Assembly (NCBI GenBank): GCA_019750295.1
Contig: JAIEOS010000008.1
Location: 62,001-126,000 of the forward strand
Direction of reading: 5' to 3'
Length of the DNA stretch: 64,000 bases
Origin: Bdellovibrionales bacterium
GTDB taxonomy: Bacteria > Bdellovibrionota > Bdellovibrionia > Bdellovibrionales > JAGQZY01
Below the pieces are notes generated by a model, which worked only from the letters and a program-made list of their open reading frames with translations, searched no databases and was not told where the DNA came from. How positions within the stretch are numbered: position 1 is the stretch's first letter; the number at the start of each line of letters is the position of its first letter. Shown here piece by piece: positions 26,273-35,976 of the stretch. A program made the position numbers and the translations under genes.

Positions 26273-27988
26273 ATGACACCGTACGAGCAAGTTGTTGAAA
26301 GTCTTCCCTCTCATCTCCGACAATACGTGGTGGAGCAAGATTATTCGCGCTACACCTCCATGGACCAGGCGACGTGGAGATTCGTTCTCCGCCAACTGAA
26401 GTCCTATCTTTCGAAGGCCGCTCACCCTTGCTACGTCGAGGGTCTTGAAAAAACCGGAATTAGTATCGAGGAAATTCCCCACATCGATGTGATGTGCGAG
26501 AAACTCCAACAGTTTGGCTGGATGGCTGTTCCCGTCAGTGGATTTATTCCTCCGGCGGCCTTTATGGAATTACAAAGCCTCAACATTCTCCCGATCGCGA
26601 GCGATATGCGCTCGATGGATCACATTCTTTACACTCCCGCGCCCGATATTGTTCATGAGGCCGCGGGACATGCACCCATTCTGATCGATCAGCAGTTTGC
26701 AAATTACCTTAAAGAGTACGCCAGCGTTGCTAAAAAAGCGATTTTATCTCGGGAAGATCTCGCTCAGTACGAAGCCATTCGCGATCTCTCCGACATTAAA
26801 GAAAGTTCGAGCTCTACACCCGAAGCCATCGCTCAGGCCGAAAAAAATCTCGTCGAGGTGAATAACTCTATCTCCTTTGTTTCTGAGGCCGCTCTCCTCG
26901 GGCGCATGAATTGGTGGACGGCGGAGTACGGAATGGTGGGCCCCTTAGACAATCCAAAAATTTTTGGCGCGGGACTGTTGTCCTCCCTCGGCGAATCTCG
27001 AGCCACTCCTCAGGTCAAAAAAATACCCCTTACGGTCGATTGCATCGAAACCTCTTATGACATTACCGAGCAACAGCCTCAGCTTTTTGTCACTCCGGAC
27101 TTTCAACACCTCACCACGGTCCTGCATCACCTGGAGGAGAAAATGTCTTTTAAACGCGGAGGAGTTCACGGACTAAAAACCGCCAAGCAAGCGCAAACGG
27201 TGAATACTGTTGAACTCGATAGCGGTGTGCAGATCTCGGGACGACTTGCGGAATATACTTCACGAGGAGAAGACGTCGACTTCTTTAAAATGGAAGGCCC
27301 GGTTCAGATTTGCTTTGCAGGCCAGCAACTTCAAGGGCAGGGACCCGAACGTCACCCAGAAGGCTTTAGTTCTCCCATAGGCTTGTCGGAAGAAGAACTC
27401 AAACAGCTCCAGCTCGGCCTTGGAGAAGTTGCACAGATTGAATGGCCCTCGGGAATTCATCTCAAAGGGCGTGTTCAAGATTTCGTTTATGCGGACCATA
27501 AGCTCGTGATTATCACATTTAATGATTGCACGATCACTCACGGGGCCAACACTCTTTACCGGCCCGAATGGGGAAGTTTCGACATGGTGGTGGGCACGCG
27601 AATCGCCTCGGTCTTTTCCGGACCCGCCGATCGCAAAGCTTTTGGTATCATTGATACGTTTGTGAAAAAAGTGATTCCTCGACGTCAATGGACCAGTGCT
27701 GAGCTTCAACTTCAAAAGATTTACGAACTGATTCGTCAGACTCGAAAATCCAACGGCTCCAACGAAGAGAAAGCGGCGACTTTAAATCTTGTCGCCGAAC
27801 AACTGGATCAGAACTTTCCAGAGGAGTGGCTCGCCTATCTGGAAATTCTAGAACTCTTACATACGTTAAAGGTCGAAAACTCGTTAAGAAAAAGCGTGTA
27901 CGACCAATTGATGAAAATTCGCGAAAAAAACACGCTTAAAAAAGAATACATTGATCTCGGTTTAGAGCTCGTAGACAAGGTGGTCTAA
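26273..27988 (+). CDS. Aromatic amino acid hydroxylase (phenylalanine 4-monooxygenase family) with long C-terminal extension
   Basis: The protein has 571 residues. The first 300 are a pterin-dependent hydroxylase: iron ligands His128 and His133 in DIVHEAAGHAP and Glu218 in WWTAEYG, plus FGAGLLSSLGE. It is likely to oxidise phenylalanine to tyrosine. The final 270 residues are not in the classical bacterial enzyme. They include beta-rich segments (GVQISGRLAEYTSRGEDVDFF, SGIHLKGRVQDFVY) and an alpha-helical end. Larger two-part members occur in other bacteria. It starts 13 bases after hldD with AGGC upstream and ends overlapping the next ATG by one base. Confidence 0.9.
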   Translation: MTPYEQVVESLPSHLRQYVVEQDYSRYTSMDQATWRFVLRQLKSYLSKAAHPCYVEGLEKTGISIEEIPHIDVMCEKLQQFGWMAVPVSGFIPPAAFMELQSLNILPIASDMRSMDHILYTPAPDIVHEAAGHAPILIDQQFANYLKEYASVAKKAILSREDLAQYEAIRDLSDIKESSSSTPEAIAQAEKNLVEVNNSISFVSEAALLGRMNWWTAEYGMVGPLDNPKIFGAGLLSSLGESRATPQVKKIPLTVDCIETSYDITEQQPQLFVTPDFQHLTTVLHHLEEKMSFKRGGVHGLKTAKQAQTVNTVELDSGVQISGRLAEYTSRGEDVDFFKMEGPVQICFAGQQLQGQGPERHPEGFSSPIGLSEEELKQLQLGLGEVAQIEWPSGIHLKGRVQDFVYADHKLVIITFNDCTITHGANTLYRPEWGSFDMVVGTRIASVFSGPADRKAFGIIDTFVKKVIPRRQWTSAELQLQKIYELIRQTRKSNGSNEEKAATLNLVAEQLDQNFPEEWLAYLEILELLHTLKVENSLRKSVYDQLMKIREKNTLKKEYIDLGLELVDKVV

Positions 27989-28764
27989 TGCAGTCTTTTC
28001 GAATCGTTTTAGTCAGACCCAAATATGCAAGAAACGTCGGTATGGTGGCCCGAGCCATGGCGAACTATGGACTTGAGCATTTGATTCTTATTGATCCCCA
28101 GTGCGAAATGGACATCGAAGCCCATGAGGGAGCCGCCGGAGGCCAGGGACCCCTCGAAAAAATTCAGATCTATCCCAGCTGGCAAAGATTTTACGATTGG
28201 GAGCATGAGGGCATGCGTATCGCTTTCTCTCGCCGTGAAGGACAAAATCGCGAGAGCTTCCCGTTTGCCACTCGATTAAAAACAGATTCGGAATTTACCG
28301 AACAAATGTTTAACAAAGTGACTTATTTTATTTTTGGTCCCGAAGATCACGGTTTGTCGGAGGAAGATTTAAACTTTGTCCACTTCACAACCTATCTGGA
28401 ACTTCCAGGAGAAGTGAAGAGCATGAACCTCTCCCACGCCGTGTGCACCGTCCTCACGCTCTGTCACCAGCACTTACCTTCAAGAGACGAAATGATTGCC
28501 GTCGAACATCAAGAAAGATTAGAGAAATTTTTCTTCCCCGATCAAAGTTTACGCCGCTGGATCGAAGCTTTAAATATTGATATCTCCACTCACAATCGAG
28601 TCAATGCTTACACCATTTTAAAAAAATTATTGCTTAAAGGTGTTCCGAATCAAAAAGAACTCCGCATTCTTGAGAAAGTCATGCAGCAAACTGTGAGGAA
28701 GTTGCGGGACCGTTCCGATAAAGAGAAGGACTCAAAGGACAATTCTCCATCGGTGACTTTATAA
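27988..28764 (+). CDS. SpoU/TrmH-family RNA 2'-O-methyltransferase (TrmJ-like)
   Basis: This knotted SPOUT methyltransferase has 258 residues. Motif 1 is RPKYARNVGMVARAMANYG, motif 2 is FIFGPEDHGLSEEDL, and motif 3 is YLELPGEVKSMNLSHAV. This combination fits TrmJ, which methylates the ribose of tRNA nucleotide 32, though an rRNA target is possible. The start overlaps the hydroxylase stop (TAATG), so the two are translationally coupled. Confidence 0.85.
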   Translation: MQSFRIVLVRPKYARNVGMVARAMANYGLEHLILIDPQCEMDIEAHEGAAGGQGPLEKIQIYPSWQRFYDWEHEGMRIAFSRREGQNRESFPFATRLKTDSEFTEQMFNKVTYFIFGPEDHGLSEEDLNFVHFTTYLELPGEVKSMNLSHAVCTVLTLCHQHLPSRDEMIAVEHQERLEKFFFPDQSLRRWIEALNIDISTHNRVNAYTILKKLLLKGVPNQKELRILEKVMQQTVRKLRDRSDKEKDSKDNSPSVTL

Positions 28765-28765
28765 A

Positions 28766-29665
28766 ATGGATGCCTTTTTTATATCTTACGATGAGCCACT
28801 CAAAGAAGAAAACTGGCTTCATGTCCAAAAACAGGTTCCTCACGCTCAGCGCGTGGATGGTATTAAAGGCTTTAACCGCGCTCATAAAACCTGCGCCGCT
28901 TTAGCCGCAACATCCCGCTTTTTTACGATCGACGGCGACAATCAGCTGCTCGAGCGACTCACCGACCTGTCCATTCCGGAAAGTCTTCTCGAGAGTCATT
29001 ACGTTCTCTCATGGTCCGCGAGAAACAGCATCAACGGATTGGCCTATGGAAATGGTGGGATAAAAAATTGGCCACGACATCTTATGGAAAATATTAAATC
29101 TCACGAAGACAGCGAAGACAAAAACTCCGCCATCGACTTTTGCTTTATGCTCAACTACTTCCAAATGCCTCATACGCCGTCAATCTCCTATATCCACGGC
29201 AGTGCCGAGCAGGCTTTTCGCGCAGGATTCCGCGAGGGCGTAAAGATGGCGCTCGATCGCAGCGAAAAAATCACTGTCGAGCCTCACCACCTCCGTCGAA
29301 CTTTTCATAAGACGATTGCGCCGGTCAATCTTGAGAGACTCCGCATCTGGTGCAGCGTGGGCGCTGACGTCGAAAATGGATTATGGGCGATCTACGGAGC
29401 GCGACTGGGTTGTCTTGAAGTCTATGGCAACAATCTGCCACTGACAGTCATCCGCGACTACGACTGGTTTAAGCAGTATTGGAAGAGCGAGATTGAGTCA
29501 CGAGTGCGCACCTCTACGGATTTGTACGAGATGGTACAGAAAACAGGTGACTCTTTAAATCAACTCCTAGATCTTAAAATCATGCTCTTGGATAAGCCCG
29601 CATCCCGCTTTTTTAAGTCGATGTATGTGAATCCCCTAAGGCAAGGACCCATGATTCCATGCTAG
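28766..29665 (+). CDS. Glycosyltransferase-like protein with DGD motif (paralog A)
   Basis: This 299-residue protein has no signal peptide. N-terminal FFISYDEPLKEENWLHVQ leads into an alpha/beta segment with the nucleotide-sugar type acidic triad FTIDGDNQLL, then GNGGIKNWP. A helical segment EQAFRAGFREGVKMAL and RIWCSVGADVENGLWAIYGARLG follow. The same order is seen in the next gene. From memory the pattern resembles proteins in T4-like cyanophages annotated as glycosyltransferases; no acceptor is known. It starts one base after the methyltransferase stop. Confidence 0.6.
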   Translation: MDAFFISYDEPLKEENWLHVQKQVPHAQRVDGIKGFNRAHKTCAALAATSRFFTIDGDNQLLERLTDLSIPESLLESHYVLSWSARNSINGLAYGNGGIKNWPRHLMENIKSHEDSEDKNSAIDFCFMLNYFQMPHTPSISYIHGSAEQAFRAGFREGVKMALDRSEKITVEPHHLRRTFHKTIAPVNLERLRIWCSVGADVENGLWAIYGARLGCLEVYGNNLPLTVIRDYDWFKQYWKSEIESRVRTSTDLYEMVQKTGDSLNQLLDLKIMLLDKPASRFFKSMYVNPLRQGPMIPC

Positions 29666-30384
29666 ATCTTATCTTTCTCTCCTATGCCGAAAGCAATTCC
29701 GAGCTCAACTGGCATAAACTCACCGAACGCTTCCCTCGGGCCCAGCGCCTGCATGGGATTGACGGCGTCGCTCAGGCTCACGCAACGGCTGCAAAGATGA
29801 GTCGAACGGATTATTTTTTTATCATTGATGGCGATAACGAAATCTTGCCTGAGTTCCAAATGGACTTTCATTTTACTCCTCATCCCTCTGCGGTTTATGT
29901 TTGGCGTGCAAAAAATCCCGTGAACGATCTCACTTATGGCTATGGCGGAATTAAGCTTTATAACAAATCACTTTTTGAAAAGCTTAATGCGTCTTTGGCC
30001 GCAACAACGGTGGATCTGGCAACGACCATCTCACTCAACTACCATCCTATCCCCGAAGTAGGCTCGATCACGCATTTTAATGCCACACCCTTAGAGGCTT
30101 GGCGCGGTGGCTTTAGAGAAGCCGTTAAGCTCACCATGAATATTCTTAAAAATCCTGCCGACCACGTCAGTGCCCAGAGGCTCGAAACCTGGTGCTCAAA
30201 AGGATCCGATCGGCTTCATGGCACTTGGGCTATTCGCGGAGCCCAACAGGGTCATGCCTTCGCTCAAAAAGAGTGGAATGAAGACCCTCAGGCTCCGTCG
30301 TCTCTTTCCATCATAAATAATTTTCAATACTTGAACTCTCTCTTCGTTCATCAGAATAGCCGAGCTCCCGAGATGGATCTTTAA
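29659..30384 (+). CDS. Glycosyltransferase-like protein with DGD motif (paralog B)
   Basis: This 241-residue protein is a tandem paralog of the preceding gene and overlaps its end by seven bases. Corresponding segments are LIFLSYAESNSELNWHKL, RAQRLHGIDGVAQAHATAAK, FFIIDGDNEIL, YGYGGIKLYN, EAWRGGFREAVKLTM and ETWCSKGSDRLHGTWAIRGA. It is about 58 residues shorter, missing the C-terminal part. The overlap implies co-translation, and the two may form a heteromer. Acceptor and donor are unknown. Confidence 0.6.
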   Translation: MLDLIFLSYAESNSELNWHKLTERFPRAQRLHGIDGVAQAHATAAKMSRTDYFFIIDGDNEILPEFQMDFHFTPHPSAVYVWRAKNPVNDLTYGYGGIKLYNKSLFEKLNASLAATTVDLATTISLNYHPIPEVGSITHFNATPLEAWRGGFREAVKLTMNILKNPADHVSAQRLETWCSKGSDRLHGTWAIRGAQQGHAFAQKEWNEDPQAPSSLSIINNFQYLNSLFVHQNSRAPEMDL

Positions 30385-30429
30385 TTTTCTAAGGTTGTCT
30401 CTCCACAGGCTTAGTAGTATAAAAACGCA

Positions 30430-33400
30430 ATGTCTCCTACTGTAAATCTGTCGAATCTCCTTCAAAAGCGAATCGTTTATCTCGATGGTGCCATGGGCAC
30501 CATGATCCAAAACTACCGATTGGAGGAGGACCAATTTAGAGGCGATGTGTTTAAAAAACACACTAAAGACCTCAAGGGAAACAACGATATCCTCTGCATG
30601 ACTCAGCCGCAGATCATTCGCGCGATTCATCTGGAGTACTTGCAAGCGGGCGTCGATATCATCTGTACGAACACTTTTAATGCCACGAAGTATGGACAAA
30701 TCGAATACGCCACAGAAGATGTAATTAAGGAACTCAACGCCGCCGCCGTCAAGGTCGCCCGAGAAGCCTGCGAAGACTATTCTAAAACGAACACGCGACC
30801 GATCTTTGTCGCCGGATCCATCGGACCCACCAACCGCACCGCCTCGATCTCTCCCGATGTGAATAACCCCGGTTACCGCGCCACAGATTTTGATGATTTG
30901 GTTGAGAACTACAAAGAGCAAGTGATCGCTCTTATGGATGCGGGCGCAGATCTTCTTCTCCCCGAAACCACTTTTGATACGCTCAATCTCAAGGCTGCGC
31001 TCTTCGCAATCAAGTTGGTCTTTGAAGAGAAAAATAAACGCATTCCTGTGATTGCCTCGGTCACCATCACCGACAAGTCGGGGCGAACTCTCTCAGGACA
31101 AGTGACCGAAGCCTTTTGGAACTCCATTCGCCACACCGAACCTCTCGCTGTCGGAATGAATTGCGCCTTAGGAGCAGAGGACTTAATTCCCTACATGAAG
31201 GAGCTCAGCCGCAGTTCCGAAACATTTATTGCTTGTTATCCTAATGCGGGTCTCCCAAATCCACTGGCGCCGACCGGCTACGACGAAACTCCGGAGATGA
31301 CGGCCGCAGCTCTTAGGAAGATGGCCGAAGATGGTTTAGTCAACATCATCGGTGGTTGTTGCGGAACAACGCCGGCGCATTTAAAAGAGATCATCAAACA
31401 AACTCAGAGTCTCCCTCCGAGACAACTCCCGAAGATTGAACCGCGGATGAGATTAAGTGGCTTGGAGCCCCTCAATCTTTCCCCGATTGAGCAAAGCCAA
31501 AGTTTTATTCTTGTGGGTGAGCGGACCAATGTCACTGGCTCCCCTCGCTTCTTTAAACTCATCAAGGAAAGAAATTTCGAAGAGGCTCTCAAGGTGGCAC
31601 GCCAACAGGTGGAAAACGGTGCCAATATCATCGACATCAATTTTGACGAAGGACTTCTCGACGGCGTTGAGTGCATGCGCGAATTTCTCAATTTGGTCGC
31701 CTCTGATCCCGATATTTGCAAAGTTCCGATCATGGTCGATAGCTCTAAGTGGGAAGTTTTAGAGGCCGGCCTGAAGTGTCTCCAAGGTAAGGGGATCGTC
31801 AATTCCATCAGTCTTAAGGAAGGCGAAGCTGCTTTTATCGAGCAGGCCCGAAAAATTAAAAACTATGGCGCCGCTACGGTCGTGATGGCCTTTGATGAAA
31901 AAGGTCAAGCCACTTCCATCGAAGACAAAGTGAGCATCTGCCAGCGCGCTTACAAGATTCTGACCGAGCAAGTGGGCTTCGCACCCGAAGATATTATTTT
32001 TGATTGCAATGTTCTGACGGTAGCGACAGGAATCGATGAACATAATCCCTACGCAGTGAACTTTATCGAAGCGGTTCGCCAGATCAAACAGAAATGTCCT
32101 CGTGCCTTAACCAGCGGCGGAATTAGTAACGTGTCCTTTTCTTTCCGAGGGAACAACGTGGTCCGCGAGGCCATGCACAGCGTGTTTCTATATCATGCGA
32201 TTAGAGCAGGATTGGACATGGGTATCGTCAACGCGGGGATGCTCACCGTCTACGAAAACATCGAACCTGAACTTCGCGATCTGATCGAGGATGTCATTCT
32301 CAATCGCGATCCCCTAGCGACGGAAAAGCTTTTAACTTATTCGGAGAAATTCAAAGACCAGAAGTCCAAGGGTCCCAAAGAAGATCTGGCCTGGCGCGAG
32401 TCCAGTCTCGAAGATCGCCTGTCTCACTCTCTCGTCCATGGGATTGTCGATTTTATCGATGCGGATACGGCCGAAGCTCTGGAGAAATACAAGATTCCCC
32501 TCAAAGTGATCGAAGGCCCGTTGATGGATGGCATGAAAAAAGTGGGCGTCCTGTTTGGATCAGGGCAAATGTTTTTGCCTCAGGTGGTGAAAAGCGCACG
32601 AGTGATGAAGAAAGCCGTGGCCTACCTTGAACCCTTCCTAGAAGCCACAAAAAACCAGGCCTCCGATGCTCAAAATAATATCTTCGTCATTGCCACGGTG
32701 AAAGGGGATGTTCACGATATCGGTAAAAATATTGTATCGGTCGTTTTAGCCTGCAACGGCTACAAGGTGATTGATCTTGGAGTGATGGTTCCACTTCAAA
32801 CGATTCTAAAAACAGCAAAAGAACACAATGCTTCTTTTATCGGGCTCAGTGGATTGATTACTCCATCCCTCGACGAAATGATTTTTAATGCGCAAGAGAT
32901 GGAAAAACAAAAACTCACTATTCCCATCTTGATAGGTGGGGCGACAACCAGCCGAGTCCACACTGCGGTAAAGATCGCGCCATTTTACTCGGGACCGATG
33001 ATTCATGTGAGCGATGCCTCTTTGGTCGTAGATGTGTGCCGTCAACTTCAAGGATCCGAAAAAGAAGCTTATGCGACAAAGATGAAGGCGCAGTACGAAA
33101 CGCTGCGAAAGAATTTCGTTCAACGTGATGATACTATCATCTCTTTTGAAAAAGCTTCGAATAACCGCCCCACTCATATTGATTTTACTAAGCCCCTCCC
33201 TACTCCGTACAAACCTATGGAGAAAATAGAGATTGATGCGCGCGAAGTGGCGTCGCTGATCGATTGGTCTCCCTTCTTTTGGGCGTGGCAAATCAAGGGC
33301 ACGTTCCCAGACATTCTCAAAAATCCCAAATACGGAGTGGAAGCGCAGAAGTTGTTTGATGATGCGCAAGTTCTCTTAAGAACTTTAGTGAACCAGCATA

Positions 33401-34101
33401 AACTTAAAATTTTTGGTATCTACGGATTGTGGCCGGCGCAAAGTCAAAACGAAGACGTCATCGTTTACGATTGCGAGACTTTCGAACCTCGGGAGACGCT
33501 CAATTTCCTTCGTCAGCAGCAGGCCAAAAAAGATTCCGCCCTTCCTCATCGCTGCCTCGCCGACTTCGTGGCCCCAATAAAATCAGGCGTCATGGATAGT
33601 ATCGGGGGCTTCGTGGTCACTTGCGGGCACGAGATCGAACGTATCGCTAAAGCCTACAGTGACGCGAATGATGATTACTCGGCAATTATCGTTAAAGCAT
33701 TGGGCGACCGTTTGGCAGAAGCCTTTGCAGAGCATTTACATCGCAAGATTCGCGGCGAGTGGGGTTACAAGCTTAAAGAGTTCTTATCCTACGAAGATAT
33801 CATTCGTGAGAAGTATCAAGGTATTCGCCCCGCGCCGGGCTTTCCGGCGTGTCCTGATCACAGCGAAAAGGCGAAACTCTGGAAACTCCTCAATGTCGCA
33901 GAGAATATTCAGGTTGAACTGACGGAAAGCTACGCCATGAATCCCCCCAGCTCTGTCTGCGGTTATTATTTTACCCGCGAAGAGGCCGACTATTTTATGG
34001 TCGGGAAGGTGGGCCGAGACCAAGTCGAAGACTACGCTCGTCGTAAACAAATTTCGATGGACGAGGCCGAACGATGGCTCCGTCCTATCTTAGGGTATTA
34101 G
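30430..34101 (+). CDS. metH: Cobalamin-dependent methionine synthase
   Basis: The protein has 1223 residues (E. coli 1227) with all four modules. The homocysteine domain has zinc cysteines in VGMNCALG and GGCCGTTP. The folate domain begins [13 protein letters not shown]. The B12 domain has DVHDIGKN, with His762 as the lower cobalt ligand. The reactivation domain contains [12 protein letters not shown]. It transfers a methyl group from methyl-tetrahydrofolate to homocysteine. No cobalamin riboswitch fits in the 45-base gap upstream. The enzyme requires B12 from synthesis or uptake. Confidence 0.97.
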   Translation: MSPTVNLSNLLQKRIVYLDGAMGTMIQNYRLEEDQFRGDVFKKHTKDLKGNNDILCMTQPQIIRAIHLEYLQAGVDIICTNTFNATKYGQIEYATEDVIKELNAAAVKVAREACEDYSKTNTRPIFVAGSIGPTNRTASISPDVNNPGYRATDFDDLVENYKEQVIALMDAGADLLLPETTFDTLNLKAALFAIKLVFEEKNKRIPVIASVTITDKSGRTLSGQVTEAFWNSIRHTEPLAVGMNCALGAEDLIPYMKELSRSSETFIACYPNAGLPNPLAPTGYDETPEMTAAALRKMAEDGLVNIIGGCCGTTPAHLKEIIKQTQSLPPRQLPKIEPRMRLSGLEPLNLSPIEQSQSFILVGERTNVTGSPRFFKLIKERNFEEALKVARQQVENGANIIDINFDEGLLDGVECMREFLNLVASDPDICKVPIMVDSSKWEVLEAGLKCLQGKGIVNSISLKEGEAAFIEQARKIKNYGAATVVMAFDEKGQATSIEDKVSICQRAYKILTEQVGFAPEDIIFDCNVLTVATGIDEHNPYAVNFIEAVRQIKQKCPRALTSGGISNVSFSFRGNNVVREAMHSVFLYHAIRAGLDMGIVNAGMLTVYENIEPELRDLIEDVILNRDPLATEKLLTYSEKFKDQKSKGPKEDLAWRESSLEDRLSHSLVHGIVDFIDADTAEALEKYKIPLKVIEGPLMDGMKKVGVLFGSGQMFLPQVVKSARVMKKAVAYLEPFLEATKNQASDAQNNIFVIATVKGDVHDIGKNIVSVVLACNGYKVIDLGVMVPLQTILKTAKEHNASFIGLSGLITPSLDEMIFNAQEMEKQKLTIPILIGGATTSRVHTAVKIAPFYSGPMIHVSDASLVVDVCRQLQGSEKEAYATKMKAQYETLRKNFVQRDDTIISFEKASNNRPTHIDFTKPLPTPYKPMEKIEIDAREVASLIDWSPFFWAWQIKGTFPDILKNPKYGVEAQKLFDDAQVLLRTLVNQHKLKIFGIYGLWPAQSQNEDVIVYDCETFEPRETLNFLRQQQAKKDSALPHRCLADFVAPIKSGVMDSIGGFVVTCGHEIERIAKAYSDANDDYSAIIVKALGDRLAEAFAEHLHRKIRGEWGYKLKEFLSYEDIIREKYQGIRPAPGFPACPDHSEKAKLWKLLNVAENIQVELTESYAMNPPSSVCGYYFTREEADYFMVGKVGRDQVEDYARRKQISMDEAERWLRPILGY

Positions 34102-34229
34102 ATATTTTACATCTTCCTTTGTTAAGCCACATCACATCTTTACGAAAGCGACGATGAACTCCACTCTTGCTTTATAAATTCAAATTCAGCTTTATGTTGG
34201 GCTCTGACTAAAAACCAAGGGAGAATCAT

Positions 34230-34619
34230 ATGAAGCTACTTGTTTCTATAGCATTACTATTAGTTGGTTCCGCAGCTTTTGCGAATAATCAGGACAATCA
34301 GTTTACGGAATACAAAGTCGAAATCACCGCGCTTCGAACTCTATCTTTCGATGGAGAAACACTCAAGGGAGGATATTCAAAAGGCGGCGGATGCCAAGAT
34401 CACTCCACCCAGTTTGGCCTTGAATTCGACGAGAAGAATTTTGAAGCAAAACTTCGTATCTATGACGTCACTTCTACACCAGATTACTGTGATTCGTTCC
34501 TATACTTAGAATTTAACTTGAATATTCGAAATTTACTCCAAAACGAAGCCGAAAAGAAAGGCCTCCACTGGAAAAGATTTACGGTTATTCTGCCTAAAAT
34601 CGATCCAAGTATTTTCTGA
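34230..34619 (+). CDS. Small secreted protein of unknown function
   Basis: This 129-residue protein has a signal peptide (LLVSIALLLVGSAAFANN) and a compact mature domain. Two cysteines (GGGCQDHS and DYCDSF) may form a disulphide. GGGAG precedes the ATG by six bases. It is flanked by 128 and 227 bases without genes and so is probably a single gene. No family recognised. Confidence 0.7.
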   Translation: MKLLVSIALLLVGSAAFANNQDNQFTEYKVEITALRTLSFDGETLKGGYSKGGGCQDHSTQFGLEFDEKNFEAKLRIYDVTSTPDYCDSFLYLEFNLNIRNLLQNEAEKKGLHWKRFTVILPKIDPSIF

Positions 34620-34640
34620 TAACTCTGTTTTAGCGGTATC

Positions 34641-34690
34641 GAGCGTCGCGAAGAATCTCACCGAGGCTCTTCGCATTCGCTCAAAATGAC
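34641..34690. repeat. Decayed copy of a palindromic repeat (related to 43474-43539)
   Basis: Read on the minus strand the stretch begins GTCATTTTGAGCGAATGCGA and continues GAGATTCTTCGCGACGCTC. This follows the same order as the GTCATCCTGAGCGAAAGCGA ... GAGATCCTTCGCTC element in the ECF sigma gene, with several mismatches. It fills part of the 227-base gap before the next gene. Otherwise that gap holds nothing recognisable. Confidence 0.5.
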
Positions 34691-34846
34691 TCCGCCTAGC
34701 CCTTCATGCATCATCGTCGGTGTCTCATTCTGAGAATAGGCTCTTGAGAAAAACACCATTCGGATGTTGACGGTAAAAAATCGTCCAGTCCTTCTCTATC
34801 GCGAAAATTGGCCTCAAGTTGGGTGTCAGAGTTCCGATAGTTTTGC

Positions 34847-35290
34847 ATGAGCAATGATCCTAAGAATTCAAACCGTTCACTTTGGAAGTTTTGTGCTCAT
34901 CCAATAACTTTAGCCTTGCTTGTGATCCTGGCGGATCACCCTAGCCTCACGGCAGTTTCTATTTTTGAAACAGTTCAATCGGCGAGCCAAAAAACAAAAC
35001 ATCGTCTTCCGTCGAGTGTGGCCAACCAGGTGATAAAACTGGATTGCTCAAAACTGACCGATGGTAAAACTGTGGAACATTCCACTCAGTATGAAACCAT
35101 TCGCCTCGAAGCGAGCAATTGCACTCAAGACTTCAAAATTGATAATTCGCAGTTAAACTTTAAACTTTCGACATTCCCTACCGGCAAATCCACGTACTCC
35201 AGTGAGTATGCTTATTTGGTGAAGGGCGAAAATACCTTTGCGATTTCAGTCAAAGATAAATCCTATTCCCTCAAAATTGTTCGCTTTTAA
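34847..35290 (+). CDS. Small exported or membrane-anchored protein of unknown function
   Basis: This 147-residue protein has a longer N-terminal polar stretch followed by one hydrophobic helix (PITLALLVILADHPSLTAV), so it may be either secreted or anchored. The rest is Ser/Thr/Lys-rich with two cysteines (LDCSKL and SNCTQD). No ribosome site is obvious before the ATG. No homology is recognised. Confidence 0.55.
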   Translation: MSNDPKNSNRSLWKFCAHPITLALLVILADHPSLTAVSIFETVQSASQKTKHRLPSSVANQVIKLDCSKLTDGKTVEHSTQYETIRLEASNCTQDFKIDNSQLNFKLSTFPTGKSTYSSEYAYLVKGENTFAISVKDKSYSLKIVRF

Positions 35291-35352
35291 GCGTTTTTCT
35301 GCCTTAAAATAGCGCTCCACAGCCCCCATTTTTTGTGTTACCTGTGTGGACG

Positions 35353-35976
35353 ATGATTAAAGCACTGGCAGATGTTCATTTAGCTCGCAAGGCGACCCAC
35401 GTTTCTGGAATCTTGCTCATGGTGATTGTCCACGCCCTCGCACCCCTTTGGGTGACTTGGGCCTGTTTGCTGTTGATCGGCCTTCCCTTAGTGATTTTTG
35501 ACTTTGTCCGTCTCCGAAACGAAAAACTCAATTTATTCACGGCGAAAGTGCTCGGTGGAATTATGCGCCGAAAAGAATTACATCGACTCTCGGGAACGAC
35601 TTATCTTTTCTTCGGGACTGCGGTCATCTTACTTATTTTTCCAAAAGACATTATTACTCTGTCACTTTTGTTTTTGGCCTTTGGTGATCCTCTGGCGAGC
35701 TTCGTCGGCGTGAAGTACGGACACAATAAAATCCTCGGCAAAAAAAGCCTCCAAGGAAGCCTTGCCGCTTTTTTTATCTGCACATTGATCGCTGCACTCT
35801 TCTTTTTCTACAAAAATATTTTAGTCGATCATCTCGTTGTGGCTTCGATCTTGGCCGGAATCATAGGCTCTCTCTCTGAACTCATTCCGGTTTGGGACGT
35901 TGATGACAACTGCACTCAGCCTATTCTTAATGCCTCTGGCCTCTCCGGGCTCTTTTATCTTTTTGGGGGATTCTAA
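35353..35976 (+). CDS. Dolichol kinase / CTP-dependent lipid kinase-like membrane protein
   Basis: This 207-residue polytopic membrane protein has the family core in the middle (LAFGDPLASFVGVKYG, LGKKSLQGSLAAFF) and SELIPVWDVDDN. These form the CTP-binding face of the CDP-alcohol / dolichol kinase-like SEC59 group. The first ATG that gives a sensible start is 35353; a GTG at 35335 is possible. Its end overlaps the ATG of pssA by one base, so it probably acts in lipid metabolism with it. Lipid substrate unknown. Confidence 0.65.
   Translation: MIKALADVHLARKATHVSGILLMVIVHALAPLWVTWACLLLIGLPLVIFDFVRLRNEKLNLFTAKVLGGIMRRKELHRLSGTTYLFFGTAVILLIFPKDIITLSLLFLAFGDPLASFVGVKYGHNKILGKKSLQGSLAAFFICTLIAALFFFYKNILVDHLVVASILAGIIGSLSELIPVWDVDDNCTQPILNASGLSGLFYLFGGF

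Noticed and set aside
30385-30429. Cobalamin riboswitch before metH
   Set aside because: Only 45 bases separate metH from the previous gene, too short for the known B12 element.
30196-30921. 241-residue minus-strand ORF across the metH start
   Set aside because: It is antisense to the strongly conserved start of metH and the end of paralog B. It has no motif of its own.
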